Assembly: GCF_024357955.1 (NCBI RefSeq) | Contig: NZ_JANEYT010000012.1 | Span: 35,441-99,440 of the forward strand | Source: Photobacterium pectinilyticum | Lineage (GTDB): Bacteria > Pseudomonadota > Gammaproteobacteria > Enterobacterales > Vibrionaceae | Length of the DNA stretch: 64,000 nt | Reading direction: 5' to 3' | Shown: one piece after another, positions 17,903-25,805 of the stretch | Layout of the letters: each line of letters opens with the position of its first letter | Numbering within the stretch: the first letter of the stretch is position 1 | Made by a program: the position numbers and the translations under genes | The notes under the pieces: model-generated | The model's database searches: none | Seen by the model: only the letters and a program-made list of their open reading frames with translations | Told to the model about the DNA's origin: nothing

Positions 17903-18000
17903 TTGCTTCTTGTTCATATTTGTTTTCGGTAGTGGGCTCCAAGCCGGCTAGCCAACAAATACATGAAATAGCCATCCTGGATTTGGGGTGGCTTTTTTTT
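17903..18000 (+). ncRNA. Second small RNA candidate downstream of spf
   Basis: A promoter-like TTTAAT, 17-base spacer, TATACT (17892-17897) precedes about 100 bases without a reading frame, ending in an 8-bp terminator stem AGCCATCC / GGGTGGCT (one G-U pair) with a T8 run at 17993-18000. A hairpin-forming CGGTAGTGGGCTCCAAGCCG lies in the middle. A second sRNA near spf (VSsrna24) has been reported in Aliivibrio salmonicida, as I recall; I cannot confirm that this is the same RNA. Confidence 0.55.
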
Positions 18001-18266
18001 ATCCGGCCAATCATAAAACTGTAATTTTATTCCATTTTGGGATGTCTTTATTGGACTGCAGTACGCTTTATTTTTAATAAAAAACAACTTCACCCACTAT
18101 TAGTCGCCAACAGCTTAAAACTGGTGGTTATCCTCTGGAACCTAAGATGTAACCTGTGGTTAAGTGTTGCCGGATACACAATTATGGGAGAAAAAACTTG
18201 CGTTGGTGGGGGAAATCACTGATGCTTTCTGGACAAATATAATAACCTCCTATTTCTCTCCCATTG

Positions 18267-18292
18267 CCCCGCCTTGCTGGTGGGGTATTTTT
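18267..18292 (+). terminator. Orphan plus-strand terminator-like hairpin in the spf-engB gap
   Basis: CCCCGCC and GGTGGGG (one G-U pair) with a five-base loop are followed by TATTTTT. A perfect TATAAT at 18238-18243 is too close to define much of a transcript; a longer RNA starting upstream is possible. Nothing else that I can name lies between 18001 and 18260. Confidence 0.5.
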
Positions 18293-18331
18293 ATGCCTGT
18301 GTCCCGTGATATTTGTGCCGCGTCCGTAGGC

Positions 18332-18358
18332 AAAAAAAAGCTCCCAGGCGGGAGCTTT
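18332..18358 (-). terminator. engB terminator
   Basis: On the minus strand AAGCTCCC and GGGAGCTT flank a four-base loop and are followed by T8, just after the engB stop. Confidence 0.9.
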
Positions 18359-18381
18359 ATTTAGTGTTGATTTGTAAGTCG

Positions 18382-19053
18382 TTACTCTTTGTCTTGCGCT
18401 TCGTCTTCTTCGAGCATCGCCAGTTGTCGCTCTAGCTCAGGGGCAAACCATTCATCCAATTTACGGCGGACCTGATCTACGCCGATCCCCTTGAGTGACG
18501 AGAAGGCTTCGACCTGTACATCGCCACCGAATGTCTTGACGCTGTCGCGTACCTTCATCAGTTGCTGTTTACGAGCACCGCTCTTTAACTTGTCAGCCTT
18601 GGTGAGTAGAACCAACACTGGCAGGCGGCTTTCGATCGCCCACATGATCATCTGTTGATCAAGATCCTTAAGCGGGTGGCGGATGTCCATCAGCACGACT
18701 AGGCCCTGCAGGCACTCGCGCTTTTGCAGGTATTCACCCAGTGACTCCTGCCACTTTAACTTCATTTCCAGCGGAACCTGGGCGTAGCCATATCCCGGAA
18801 GGTCAATCAAGTTACAGCCGGGGATCACCTCGAACATGTTGATTAATTGGGTACGTCCGGGGGTTTTAGAAGTGCGGGCGAGGCTCTTTTGGTCGGTGAT
18901 GCGGTTTAGTGCACTCGACTTACCTGCATTGGAGCGGCCAGCAAATGCGATCTCAACGCCTGTGTCGTTCGGCAAGTGTCGGATTGTAGGTGCACTTGTG
19001 ATAAATCCTGTGTTTCTATAGTTGAGAGGTTGATTCACTGTTAACTCCGTCAA
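18382..19053 (-). CDS. engB: EngB/YihA, essential ribosome-biogenesis GTPase
   Basis: A 223-residue TrmE-Era-EngA-EngB-Septin family GTPase. G1 [11 protein letters not shown]2 region [10 protein letters not shown]3 DLPGYGYA and G4 LTKADK are present, with the short acidic C-terminal tail ([10 protein letters not shown]). It assists assembly of the large ribosomal subunit. Monocistronic with its own terminator; divergent from the cytochrome c4 gene, with which it shares a 143-base upstream region. Confidence 0.96.
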   Translation of the reverse strand: MTELTVNQPLNYRNTGFITSAPTIRHLPNDTGVEIAFAGRSNAGKSSALNRITDQKSLARTSKTPGRTQLINMFEVIPGCNLIDLPGYGYAQVPLEMKLKWQESLGEYLQKRECLQGLVVLMDIRHPLKDLDQQMIMWAIESRLPVLVLLTKADKLKSGARKQQLMKVRDSVKTFGGDVQVEAFSSLKGIGVDQVRRKLDEWFAPELERQLAMLEEDEAQDKE

Positions 19054-19196
19054 GTCTTGATGTAGTCGACTGATTACTTTTATGTGAAATTGTGTAAAAT
19101 GTATGAAAACCGAGCTCGGTTAGTGGTCGCATTGTATACCATGTCACTGAGCATTACTTGTGGTACTGGAAGCTCTATAATTATAAACGGAATGTC

Positions 19197-19814
19197 ATGA
19201 AGAAATTAGCACTGATATTGACTCTGCTGGCCAGTTGCTCTGCCTGGGCCCAGGGAGATGCAGAAGCCGGAAAGGCAAAAGCCGCAACATGTGCCGCCTG
19301 CCATGGTGCAGATGGTAATGGGATAATGGCTCAATACCCGAAAATTGCCGGTCAGCACCAGGGTTACTTGGAAAAGCAGCTCAAAGATTTCAAACTTGCT
19401 ATGAGCACTGGTGGTGCTCAAGGCCGTAACGATCCTGTGATGGGCGGTATGGCCATGCCACTGACCGAACAGGATATGGCTGATTTGGCTGCCTTCTATG
19501 CCTCATTACCTATCTCAGATAACACCACTGCCGAGTCGTCGATTGAACTTGGCCAGGCGCTCTACCGGTTTGGTGATGCCGAGCGCGGCGTGACCGCATG
19601 TACGGCTTGTCACGGCCCTCGGGGTAATGGGACCAGCCTGTCTGGTTTTCCTAAGATCTCCGGCCAGAATGGTGAATACGTCAAGTTACAGCTTGAGAAA
19701 TTCCGCGACGGTCAGCGTGGCAATGATATGAATGCCATGATGCGTGCGGTGGCCGCGAAGCTGACGGACGACGAAATTACCGCTTTGTCGCAGTACGTCG
19801 GCGGTTTGCACTAA
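19197..19814 (+). CDS. Dihaem cytochrome c4, periplasmic
   Basis: A 205-residue protein with a cleavable signal peptide (MKKLALILTLLASCSAWA, cut before QGD). Two class-I cytochrome c domains follow, each with a haem-binding CxxCH (CAACHGADGNG and CTACHGPRGNG) and a distal methionine (e.g. VMGGMAMPLT and MNAMMRAVA). It shuttles electrons to terminal oxidases. The frame is open 13 codons further upstream, but only the ATG at 19197 gives a signal peptide. Cytochrome c4 next to engB is common in vibrios and pseudomonads. Confidence 0.93.
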   Translation: MKKLALILTLLASCSAWAQGDAEAGKAKAATCAACHGADGNGIMAQYPKIAGQHQGYLEKQLKDFKLAMSTGGAQGRNDPVMGGMAMPLTEQDMADLAAFYASLPISDNTTAESSIELGQALYRFGDAERGVTACTACHGPRGNGTSLSGFPKISGQNGEYVKLQLEKFRDGQRGNDMNAMMRAVAAKLTDDEITALSQYVGGLH

Positions 19815-19852
19815 ATTTCCATTCAGCCAGACTTCCAGTGGTGGTGAAAAAG

Positions 19853-19875
19853 AGGCAGCGTCGGCTGCCTTTTTT
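19853..19875 (+). terminator. Cytochrome c4 gene terminator
   Basis: AGGCAGC and GCTGCCT with a four-base loop are followed by T5. Confidence 0.88.
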
Positions 19876-20115
19876 ATTGCATAGAGAGTGGCTACATCTG
19901 CAAGAAAATAACAGCTTTATTGAGGCAAAACGCAAATGGCTTGGGGGCTTATGAGAGATCGGCTATTTGTATCGGTAGATGTTGATGAAGTTGTTAATAG
20001 TTTTTGCCTTAAAAGCAAGAGATAACAGAACCTTGTGATTGCTGAAATAAAGTTACAACCAAGTCGCCGGTGTTGGTACATTGCTTCAAGCCTAGATTGG
20101 CGTAAAGTATCCCTT

Positions 20116-20564
20116 GTCGACAGGGAGTTGGCACCGGAACGGAAAGCGCCAATGACGGCATGGGCAGGGCGCTCGAAGGAATACAGGATGTCCGGCAAGG
20201 AGCTGGGTAGGCCGCAAGATGTGGTAAGGATTGTCAGGAAAGACACTTACGGAAAAGAAAACACAACATAGGAATCAGCATTCTAGGGATGGGGTGCACA
20301 CACGGATGGTGAACTGGTTGCCAGATGGCAACATGCTGATGGAAGCAGCCGGTTAAGGATAGCCGTTTAAACAGGGATAATTGTTCAAGGACGGAAAAAA
20401 CACATCAGGATGATGAAGAACAACACGTTGGCATGGAAGCACCAATAACAAAGGATATTGTCAAACCGGGATGTTATATAACTGGTTACGGACAGACTCG
20501 ACAGGATATAGCCAGCAATGGCGACCCTACATAGCGACAGGTTGAATAACCTGTCGCTTTTTTC
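20116..20564 (+). ncRNA. csrC: CsrB/CsrC-family regulatory RNA that sequesters CsrA
   Basis: About 449 nt with about 23 GGA motifs, many in hairpin loops as AGGA, GGGA or CGGA, and no reading frame worth naming. The 5' end GTCGACAGGGAGT is identical to that of E. coli CsrB. The terminator AGCGACAGG.. / CCTGTCGCT plus T6 CTTTT resembles that of CsrC. The promoter TTGCTT, 16 bases, TAAAGT (20081-20108) fits a start at 20116. E. coli csrC lies between yihA (engB) and yihI, the same neighbourhood as here, so I use that symbol; vibrios have several such RNAs and the exact ortholog is uncertain. No clear UvrY/VarA box was found upstream. Confidence 0.92.
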
Positions 20565-20689
20565 TTTTCAGACACTTACCTCCCTCCTACCTTAGTAGTG
20601 CACATTTCTCCATCAAATCTGCTATGATACCCGGCTTCATTGAGCGCTGTGGCAATGCCCTGTGCGATAGATTTTACCGGAGAGCGAAG

Positions 20690-21331
20690 ATGAGCCCTTG
20701 TCCGCTGTGCCATAGCCAAAGCACTGCGCTGTTTTTTGAAGATCGGCGTCGGCAGTATGTCCGTTGCGGTGAGTGCGCATTAATTTTTGCTGATCCCGAG
20801 TCGAGATTGTCGTCAGAAGAAGAGAAAGCGCACTATGATTTGCATGAGAATAACCCGGAAGACTTGGGCTACCGGCGCTTTCTCGCCCGGCTTGCTGAGC
20901 CACTGATGGAGCGTCTTGGCGCTACCTCGCTTGATGGTTTGGATTTTGGTTGCGGCCCCGGCCCGACCTTGTCGCTGATGTTGGCTGAAGCGGGCCACAA
21001 GATGGCAATTTATGATCCGTATTTTGCCAATAAGCCAGAGGTGCTGGACACGCAATATGACTTTGTGACCTGTACCGAGGCAATAGAACACTTTTATACG
21101 CCTGCGAAGGAGTGGGGGCAGCTGGTTGGTATGGTAAAATCCGGTGGTTGGCTGGGCTTGATGACCAAACTGGCAAAAGATGCAGATGCCTTTGCGCAAT
21201 GGCATTACAAGAACGACCCAACGCATGTGAGCTTTTTTAGCCGCGAGACGTTCCAATATTTAGCCCAAAGAGATGGCTTGGACGTTGAGTTTGTTGGGAA
21301 TGATGTAATTTTGCTGAGGAAAACCCAGTAA
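20690..21331 (+). CDS. Class I SAM-dependent methyltransferase with N-terminal zinc ribbon
   Basis: A 213-residue protein. Residues 4-30 form a CPLC ... CGEC zinc-ribbon-like pair; residues about 80-190 are a Rossmann methyltransferase with motif I GLDFGCGPGPTLS and the acidic motif II KMAIYDPY, then CTEAIEHF. The substrate is unknown. A longer frame opens at 20624, but the ATG at 20690 follows GAGAGCGAAG and begins the zinc ribbon. The last base of the stop is the first base of the yihI start, so the two genes are coupled. Confidence 0.85.
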   Translation: MSPCPLCHSQSTALFFEDRRRQYVRCGECALIFADPESRLSSEEEKAHYDLHENNPEDLGYRRFLARLAEPLMERLGATSLDGLDFGCGPGPTLSLMLAEAGHKMAIYDPYFANKPEVLDTQYDFVTCTEAIEHFYTPAKEWGQLVGMVKSGGWLGLMTKLAKDADAFAQWHYKNDPTHVSFFSRETFQYLAQRDGLDVEFVGNDVILLRKTQ

Positions 21332-21870
21332 TGACCCGTAAGAAAAGAAGTCGTGCTACCGGATCATCCGATCAGGTAGTCACCATTAAGACCCGTACTC
21401 AGAATGATGTCGATGGCCTACAACGTAAGAAAGATCGTAAGCGTAAGGGCCTGAAGTCAGGTAGCCGCCACTCGATGGTATCGCCAGACGATGCTCGTAA
21501 GGCCGCGCAGCGTAAAGATCCGCGTCACGGTAGTAAGAAGGCTATCCCTTTGGTTGTTGAACCGAAAAAGCCGATGACTAAGCAACAACGCCGCATGAGC
21601 GCTGAGCAAGAGCTACAAATGCTGGAAAATGATGCCCAGCTGATGGTACTGCTTGACCGTATCGAAGCCGGTGAGAAACTGGGTGCTGGCTTGCAGAAGC
21701 AAGTTGACCAGAAGCTTGATCGTATCGAACAGCTGATGAACCAGCTTGGCCTAATGGAAGAAGACGAGCCGGAAATGAACGAAGTAGATACCCCTCGTGG
21801 TCCTCGTTCAGATGATGACCTGCTCGATCAGTTCGAAAACATGGACTTTGACGGTTTAGACAAGGAGTAA
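21331..21870 (+). CDS. yihI: YihI, activator of the Der GTPase
   Basis: A 179-residue very basic then acidic protein. The N-terminus (MTRKKRSRATGSS..., KTRTQNDVDGLQRKKDRKRK) is lysine/arginine-rich; the C-terminus is acidic (EEDEPEMNEVD, DLLDQFENMDFDGLDKE), as in E. coli YihI. YihI stimulates GTP hydrolysis by Der (EngA) and slows 50S ribosome assembly. Its presence near engB keeps two ribosome-assembly genes together. The TAATG junction with the preceding methyltransferase implies cotranscription. Confidence 0.93.
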   Translation: MTRKKRSRATGSSDQVVTIKTRTQNDVDGLQRKKDRKRKGLKSGSRHSMVSPDDARKAAQRKDPRHGSKKAIPLVVEPKKPMTKQQRRMSAEQELQMLENDAQLMVLLDRIEAGEKLGAGLQKQVDQKLDRIEQLMNQLGLMEEDEPEMNEVDTPRGPRSDDDLLDQFENMDFDGLDKE

Positions 21871-21873
21871 CCC

Positions 21874-22359
21874 TTGCAGGATTTGACATTGTGGCTAGGG
21901 CTGGCCGGCTTGATTGTGGCGGTATTGGCAAGTTATGCCGGCTATTTGTTGTTTAAACTCTACCAGCAGACCCAGCGCCATAAGGCATTTCTCGCTCGCG
22001 CCCAGCGTCAGCAGGAGGAAGGGATTAAGCAGCGCAATGCCAATATCATGGAAAGCGTGTTGATCATTGCTGCCGCCGGCAAGCAAGATGAATGTGATAT
22101 GTCGGAAATTGCCATTCGTTTGTACAAGCTGATGGAAGTGCTGCAAGGTGATCATCGGGTGGACTTTTCCAACCAGTATCCGGCTATGCATGAGCTTTAC
22201 CAAGTGGTGAAGGACATGCCACGCGGGGATGCGCGTAAGACCCTGGCCAAGCAAGAGCGCATGCAGCTGGACTTGCTCCGGATGAAGGCCGAAGCGCGCT
22301 TGGTTGAAACTATCAAGTCTGAGCTGGATCTGATCTTGGCTGCCAAGCCAACTGTCTGA
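21874..22359 (+). CDS. DUF2489-family membrane-anchored protein
   Basis: A 161-residue protein with one N-terminal membrane segment (residues 5-27, LWLGLAGLIVAVLASYAGYL), a basic stretch and a helical cytoplasmic domain (CDMSEIAIRLYKLMEVL, AMHELYQVVKDMPRGDARK). This is the DUF2489 pattern; no function is known. It starts with TTG three bases after the yihI stop; the ribosome binding site AAGGAG overlaps the yihI end. Third gene of the methyltransferase-yihI unit. A CCCCTGTCT / AGACAGGGG hairpin without a T-run follows at 22376-22401. Confidence 0.85.
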   Translation: MQDLTLWLGLAGLIVAVLASYAGYLLFKLYQQTQRHKAFLARAQRQQEEGIKQRNANIMESVLIIAAAGKQDECDMSEIAIRLYKLMEVLQGDHRVDFSNQYPAMHELYQVVKDMPRGDARKTLAKQERMQLDLLRMKAEARLVETIKSELDLILAAKPTV

Positions 22360-22447
22360 TTTTGGTTCCTGTTTTCCCCTGTCTATACTCAGAGACAGGG
22401 GAATACTGATCGGGGTAGCAGTTTAGTTATCTTCTATCTACATCTTT

Positions 22448-22469
22448 ACCAAGTTGTGTCACACTTGGT
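22448..22469 (+). promoter_or_regulatory. Operator-like palindrome upstream of hemN
   Basis: ACCAAGT and ACTTGGT flank an 8-base centre that contains GTGTCAC. It lies 41 bases before the hemN start. It does not fit the FNR consensus TTGAT-N4-ATCAA and I cannot assign a regulator. Confidence 0.45.
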
Positions 22470-22510
22470 GATCAATATTCTCTCCCCCTCTAATTTAGTG
22501 GAACTAAGTC

Positions 22511-23884
22511 ATGTCAAATGAGCAAATTATTTGGGATCAGGCCTTAATCGAAAAATATAACTATTCGGGGCCGCGTTATACCTCATACCCAACAGCGCTG
22601 GAATTTCACGAAGCGTTTACGCCTGCGGAATTTGACATGGCGTGTGCCCAGTATCCTGAACGCAACCTGTCGCTGTATGTCCACATCCCGTTCTGCCACA
22701 AGCTGTGTTATTACTGTGGCTGTAACAAGATCATCACCCGTCACCAGCACAAAGCTGATCAATACCTTGATGCGTTGGAGCAGGAAATCCGCCAGCGTTC
22801 GACATTGCTGGGTGAGCGAACTGTTAGCCAGCTTCACTGGGGCGGAGGCACCCCAACGTTCCTGACTAAGCTGCAGGTGAGCCGCTTGATGGGCCTGTTG
22901 CGCGAGCAATTTACGTTTACCCCCGATGCCGAGATCAGCATCGAGGTTGACCCGCGTGAAATCGAACTAGATATGCTTGACCACCTGCGTGGCGAAGGCT
23001 TCAACCGCCTTAGCATAGGGGTGCAAGACTTCAATAAAGAAGTGCAGAAGCTGGTTAATCGAGAGCAGGATGAAGCGTTCATTTTTGCTATGGTAGAGCG
23101 TGCCCGCGAACTGGGTTTCCGTTCGACCAACCTAGATTTGATCTACGGCCTACCAAAGCAGACCCCGGATCTGTTTGCCCAAACACTCGATCAGGTGCTG
23201 ACCATGCGCCCGGGTCGTTTGTCGATTTTCAACTATGCCCACATGCCGACACTGTTTGCCGCCCAGCGTAAGATCAAAGATGCGGACTTGCCGCAGGCCA
23301 ATGAGAAGCTGACGATTTTGCAGCAAACCATTGCGACCCTGACTGGTGCCGGATACCAGTTCATAGGTATGGATCACTTTGCCCTGCCGGAAGATGAGTT
23401 GGCGGTGGCCCAGCGTGAAGGTATCTTGCACCGTAATTTCCAAGGGTATACCACCCAGGGAGATACTGATCTGCTGGGTCTTGGGGTATCGGCAATTTCG
23501 ATGATTGGTAATTGTTACGCCCAGAATCAGAAAGAGCTCAAGCAGTATTACGCCAGTGTGGATGAAAAACGTGAGGCGCTCTGGAAAGGGGTTTCGCTGG
23601 ATGCCGATGACTTATTGCGCCGTGAAGTGATCAAGTCGCTGATTTGTAACTTCCACCTGGATAAAACCGCGATCGAGCAACAGTTTGATATCGACTTTGA
23701 TAGCTACTTTGCTGAAGATATCGAATTGCTACAGACCTTTATCAATGATGATCTGGTTGAGGTGAGTGATACCGCGATTGATGTCGCGCTGAAAGGTCGC
23801 CTGCTGATCCGAAATATTTGCATGTGCTTTGATAAGTATTTGCGCCATCGTGCTCGTCAGCAACAGTTCTCGCGGGTGATCTAA
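22511..23884 (+). CDS. hemN: Oxygen-independent coproporphyrinogen III dehydrogenase
   Basis: A 457-residue radical-SAM enzyme, the same length as E. coli HemN. The N-terminal cluster motif has cysteines at 62, 66, 69 and 71 (FCHKLCYYCGCNK), followed by HWGGGTPTFL and EVDPREI, and the HemW/HemN C-terminal domain. It oxidatively decarboxylates coproporphyrinogen III in anaerobic haem synthesis. Unlike HemW-type homologues it keeps the C71 and the N-terminal YNYSGPRYTSYPTA substrate trip-wire. Monocistronic with a strong terminator. Confidence 0.98.
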   Translation: MSNEQIIWDQALIEKYNYSGPRYTSYPTALEFHEAFTPAEFDMACAQYPERNLSLYVHIPFCHKLCYYCGCNKIITRHQHKADQYLDALEQEIRQRSTLLGERTVSQLHWGGGTPTFLTKLQVSRLMGLLREQFTFTPDAEISIEVDPREIELDMLDHLRGEGFNRLSIGVQDFNKEVQKLVNREQDEAFIFAMVERARELGFRSTNLDLIYGLPKQTPDLFAQTLDQVLTMRPGRLSIFNYAHMPTLFAAQRKIKDADLPQANEKLTILQQTIATLTGAGYQFIGMDHFALPEDELAVAQREGILHRNFQGYTTQGDTDLLGLGVSAISMIGNCYAQNQKELKQYYASVDEKREALWKGVSLDADDLLRREVIKSLICNFHLDKTAIEQQFDIDFDSYFAEDIELLQTFINDDLVEVSDTAIDVALKGRLLIRNICMCFDKYLRHRARQQQFSRVI

Positions 23885-23915
23885 AACCAGTATTGGTTTT
23901 ATCGTCCAGATAAAC

Positions 23916-23951
23916 AAAAAGCCCTCGAGCCGTTATGCTCGGGGGCTTTTT
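23916..23951. terminator. Bidirectional terminator between hemN and yshB
   Basis: AAAAAGCCC..CGAGC and GCTCG..GGGCTTTTT form a long stem with T-runs on both strands, serving hemN on the plus strand and the small gene at 23972-24100 on the minus strand. Confidence 0.88.
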
Positions 23952-23971
23952 GATATTGGCTAGCTCAAGGA

Positions 23972-24100
23972 TTAGCCGTGAAACATGTTCACCGCGGCAA
24001 TCAGTGCCAGGATACCGGCAGCAAAATGACCAGGGCCATTGGCTGCGATTTCACTGACAGCAGGCATTGCCACGCTGAATGAAAATAGACTTTCCAGCAT
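23972..24100 (-). CDS. yshB: Small membrane protein, YshB-like
   Basis: A 42-residue frame on the minus strand, starting MLESLFSF and ending AVNMFHG. It has a hydrophobic helix (AAGILALIAAV, about residues 27-38). E. coli YshB (36 residues) begins MLESI, has a C-terminal hydrophobic helix and lies at the same place, between hemN and glnG. No function is established for it. The ribosome binding site is poor. A terminator follows closely, which supports a real transcript. Identification rests on the MLES start, size, topology and position. Confidence 0.65.
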   Translation of the reverse strand: MLESLFSFSVAMPAVSEIAANGPGHFAAGILALIAAVNMFHG

Positions 24101-24320
24101 GGTGGGGATCCAACTGTGTTTTTAGTGTTATGTGGTTTAAGTGATGATTGAAGCCGGGGGTATTGTACGCAAAATGAGCGAAGATGGAATGGGGGGAGGT
24201 CAAAAAGCGACCAGTAGTGGCATTTTATTTGCATCTCACCGCCCTCGCTATGCTGCGGTCGAGTTGTCATCTCGATGGCTTTCACATGCGGTTTTGGTCA
24301 TCGCTGGGGACAAGTTGTTG

Positions 24321-24364
24321 ATGCGGAAAGAAACCCTGTGGTGCTGTTGAATGCCTTTCCGCAT
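24321..24364 (-). repeat. Perfect 10-bp inverted repeat after glnG
   Basis: ATGCGGAAAG and CTTTCCGCAT, 24 bases apart, form a possible hairpin starting 16 bases past the glnG stop. There is no T-run, so it may be an RNA-stabilising or processing structure instead of a terminator. The rest of 24101-24320 has no gene that I can support. Confidence 0.6.
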
Positions 24365-24379
24365 GAAAGGTGTGCAGGA

Positions 24380-25795
24380 TTAATCGGTCATGACATTGAG
24401 CTCTTTGAGTTTGCGGGTCAGGGTGTTACGGCCCCAGCCCAGCAATCGCGCGGCTTCCTGTTTATGGCCATGGGTGTGCTCCAAAGCCGCTTCGAGCAGG
24501 ATTTTTTCAAATTCCGGCAATGCTTCACCGAGCAGGTTTTGGTGCCCTTGTCGAAGGTTGTCGAAGGCCCATTTTTCCAATGCATTATGCCAGTGTAGAT
24601 GGCCACCTTCGCTGGTGTCCGGCTCGCTAGGGGCAACCAGCTCCGGTGGCAGGTCAGCAGGTAGGATTTCCTTACCGCTGGCCATCACAGTGAGCCAGCG
24701 GCAGGTATTTTCCAGTTGGCGGACATTGCCCGGCCAGTCCAGCATCGTCAACGCTTCTTCGGTATCCGGGTGCAAGGTCTTGACCTCGACTCCGAGCTCG
24801 TTAGAGGCACGCATCAGGAAGTGGCGGGTTAGCTGCGGAATATCCTGGCGGCGATCTTTGAGCGCGGGAAGGTGAACCCGGATGACATTTAGGCGGTGAA
24901 ACAAATCTTCGCGGAAGTCTCCGGCGGCAACCAACCTTTCTAGGTTCTGGTGGGTCGCAGCGATGATCCGGACATCAACATTGACTGGTGAATGGCCACC
25001 CACCCGGTAGAACTGGCCATCTGCCAGCACCCGCAGTAATCGGGTTTGGATATCTAGCGGCATGTCTCCTATTTCATCAAGAAACAAGGTGCCGCCGTTG
25101 GCCTGTTCAAAGCGGCCTTGGCGGACACTATTGGCACCAGTAAAAGCGCCTTTTTCGTGGCCGAATAATTCCGATTCAATCAAATCTTTGGGAATGGCTG
25201 CCATGTTGAGGGCAATGAATTCCTTGTGGCTGCGCGGGCTATGGCGGTGCAGCGCATGGGCGACCAGCTCTTTACCGGTACCCGACTCACCGTTGATCAG
25301 CACTGAGATGGACGAGCGGGATAGGCGGCCGATAGCGCGGAATACCTCCTGCATTGCCGGGGCTTCACCGATGATTTCCGGGGCGTTTTTTTCAACTGTT
25401 TCAGGTTGTTGTTGGCGCTTCTGCTCCTGGCTGTGGGTTACTGCACGTTCTACTAAACTAACGGCTTCATCAATATCAAACGGCTTGGGCAGGTATTCGA
25501 AGGCCCCTTCCTGATAGGCATTCACCGCAGCGTCAAGATCGGAGTGGGCGGTCATGATGATTACTGGTAGGGTCGGGTAGTCTGCCTGTAGCACCTTGAG
25601 TAAGGTAAACCCGTCCATACCTGGCATGCGGATATCAGACACCAGTACATCGGGTACGCTGCGCTCCATTGCCTCGACCACGCTATCGGCATTGGCGAAA
25701 GTTTCACATTTCAGTCCGGCGGCATTGAGGGTTCGCTCCAGTACCCAACGGATTGAGCTGTCGTCATCAACGACCCAAATTAGTCCTTTGCTCAT
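24380..25795 (-). CDS. glnG: NtrC (NR-I), nitrogen regulation response regulator
   Basis: A 471-residue sigma-54 activator. The receiver domain (1-120) has WVVDDDSSIRW and the phosphorylation site in LVSDIRMPGMDG near residue 54. The AAA+ domain has Walker A GESGTGKELVAHALH, the sigma-54 contact loop GAFTGA, Walker B GGTLFLDEIGDMP and the arginine finger region. The C-terminal Fis-type helix-turn-helix (HKQEAARLLGWGRNTLTRKL) binds the TGCACCA-N3-TGGTGCA sites seen upstream of glnL and glnA. The frame is open further upstream, but MSKGLIWVVDD at 25795 is the family start. Confidence 0.98.
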   Translation of the reverse strand: MSKGLIWVVDDDSSIRWVLERTLNAAGLKCETFANADSVVEAMERSVPDVLVSDIRMPGMDGFTLLKVLQADYPTLPVIIMTAHSDLDAAVNAYQEGAFEYLPKPFDIDEAVSLVERAVTHSQEQKRQQQPETVEKNAPEIIGEAPAMQEVFRAIGRLSRSSISVLINGESGTGKELVAHALHRHSPRSHKEFIALNMAAIPKDLIESELFGHEKGAFTGANSVRQGRFEQANGGTLFLDEIGDMPLDIQTRLLRVLADGQFYRVGGHSPVNVDVRIIAATHQNLERLVAAGDFREDLFHRLNVIRVHLPALKDRRQDIPQLTRHFLMRASNELGVEVKTLHPDTEEALTMLDWPGNVRQLENTCRWLTVMASGKEILPADLPPELVAPSEPDTSEGGHLHWHNALEKWAFDNLRQGHQNLLGEALPEFEKILLEAALEHTHGHKQEAARLLGWGRNTLTRKLKELNVMTD

Positions 25796-25805
25796 GGTGA
25801 ATCCT

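Noticed and set aside
18037..18364. Two short plus-strand frames in the spf-engB gap
   Set aside because: No ribosome binding site, no family pattern, and they run through terminator hairpins.
20035..20271. 78-codon frame over the csr RNA start
   Set aside because: It runs through the promoter and GGA-rich 5' part of the CsrB/C-type RNA and shows no protein signature.
22376..22401. CCCCTGTCT/AGACAGGGG hairpin as a terminator of the DUF2489 gene
   Set aside because: The stem is clear but no T-run follows on either strand, so it is reported only as a hairpin.
22448..22475. FNR site before hemN
   Set aside because: TTGGTGATCAA is three bases too short for TTGAT-N4-ATCAA; only a half-site is present.
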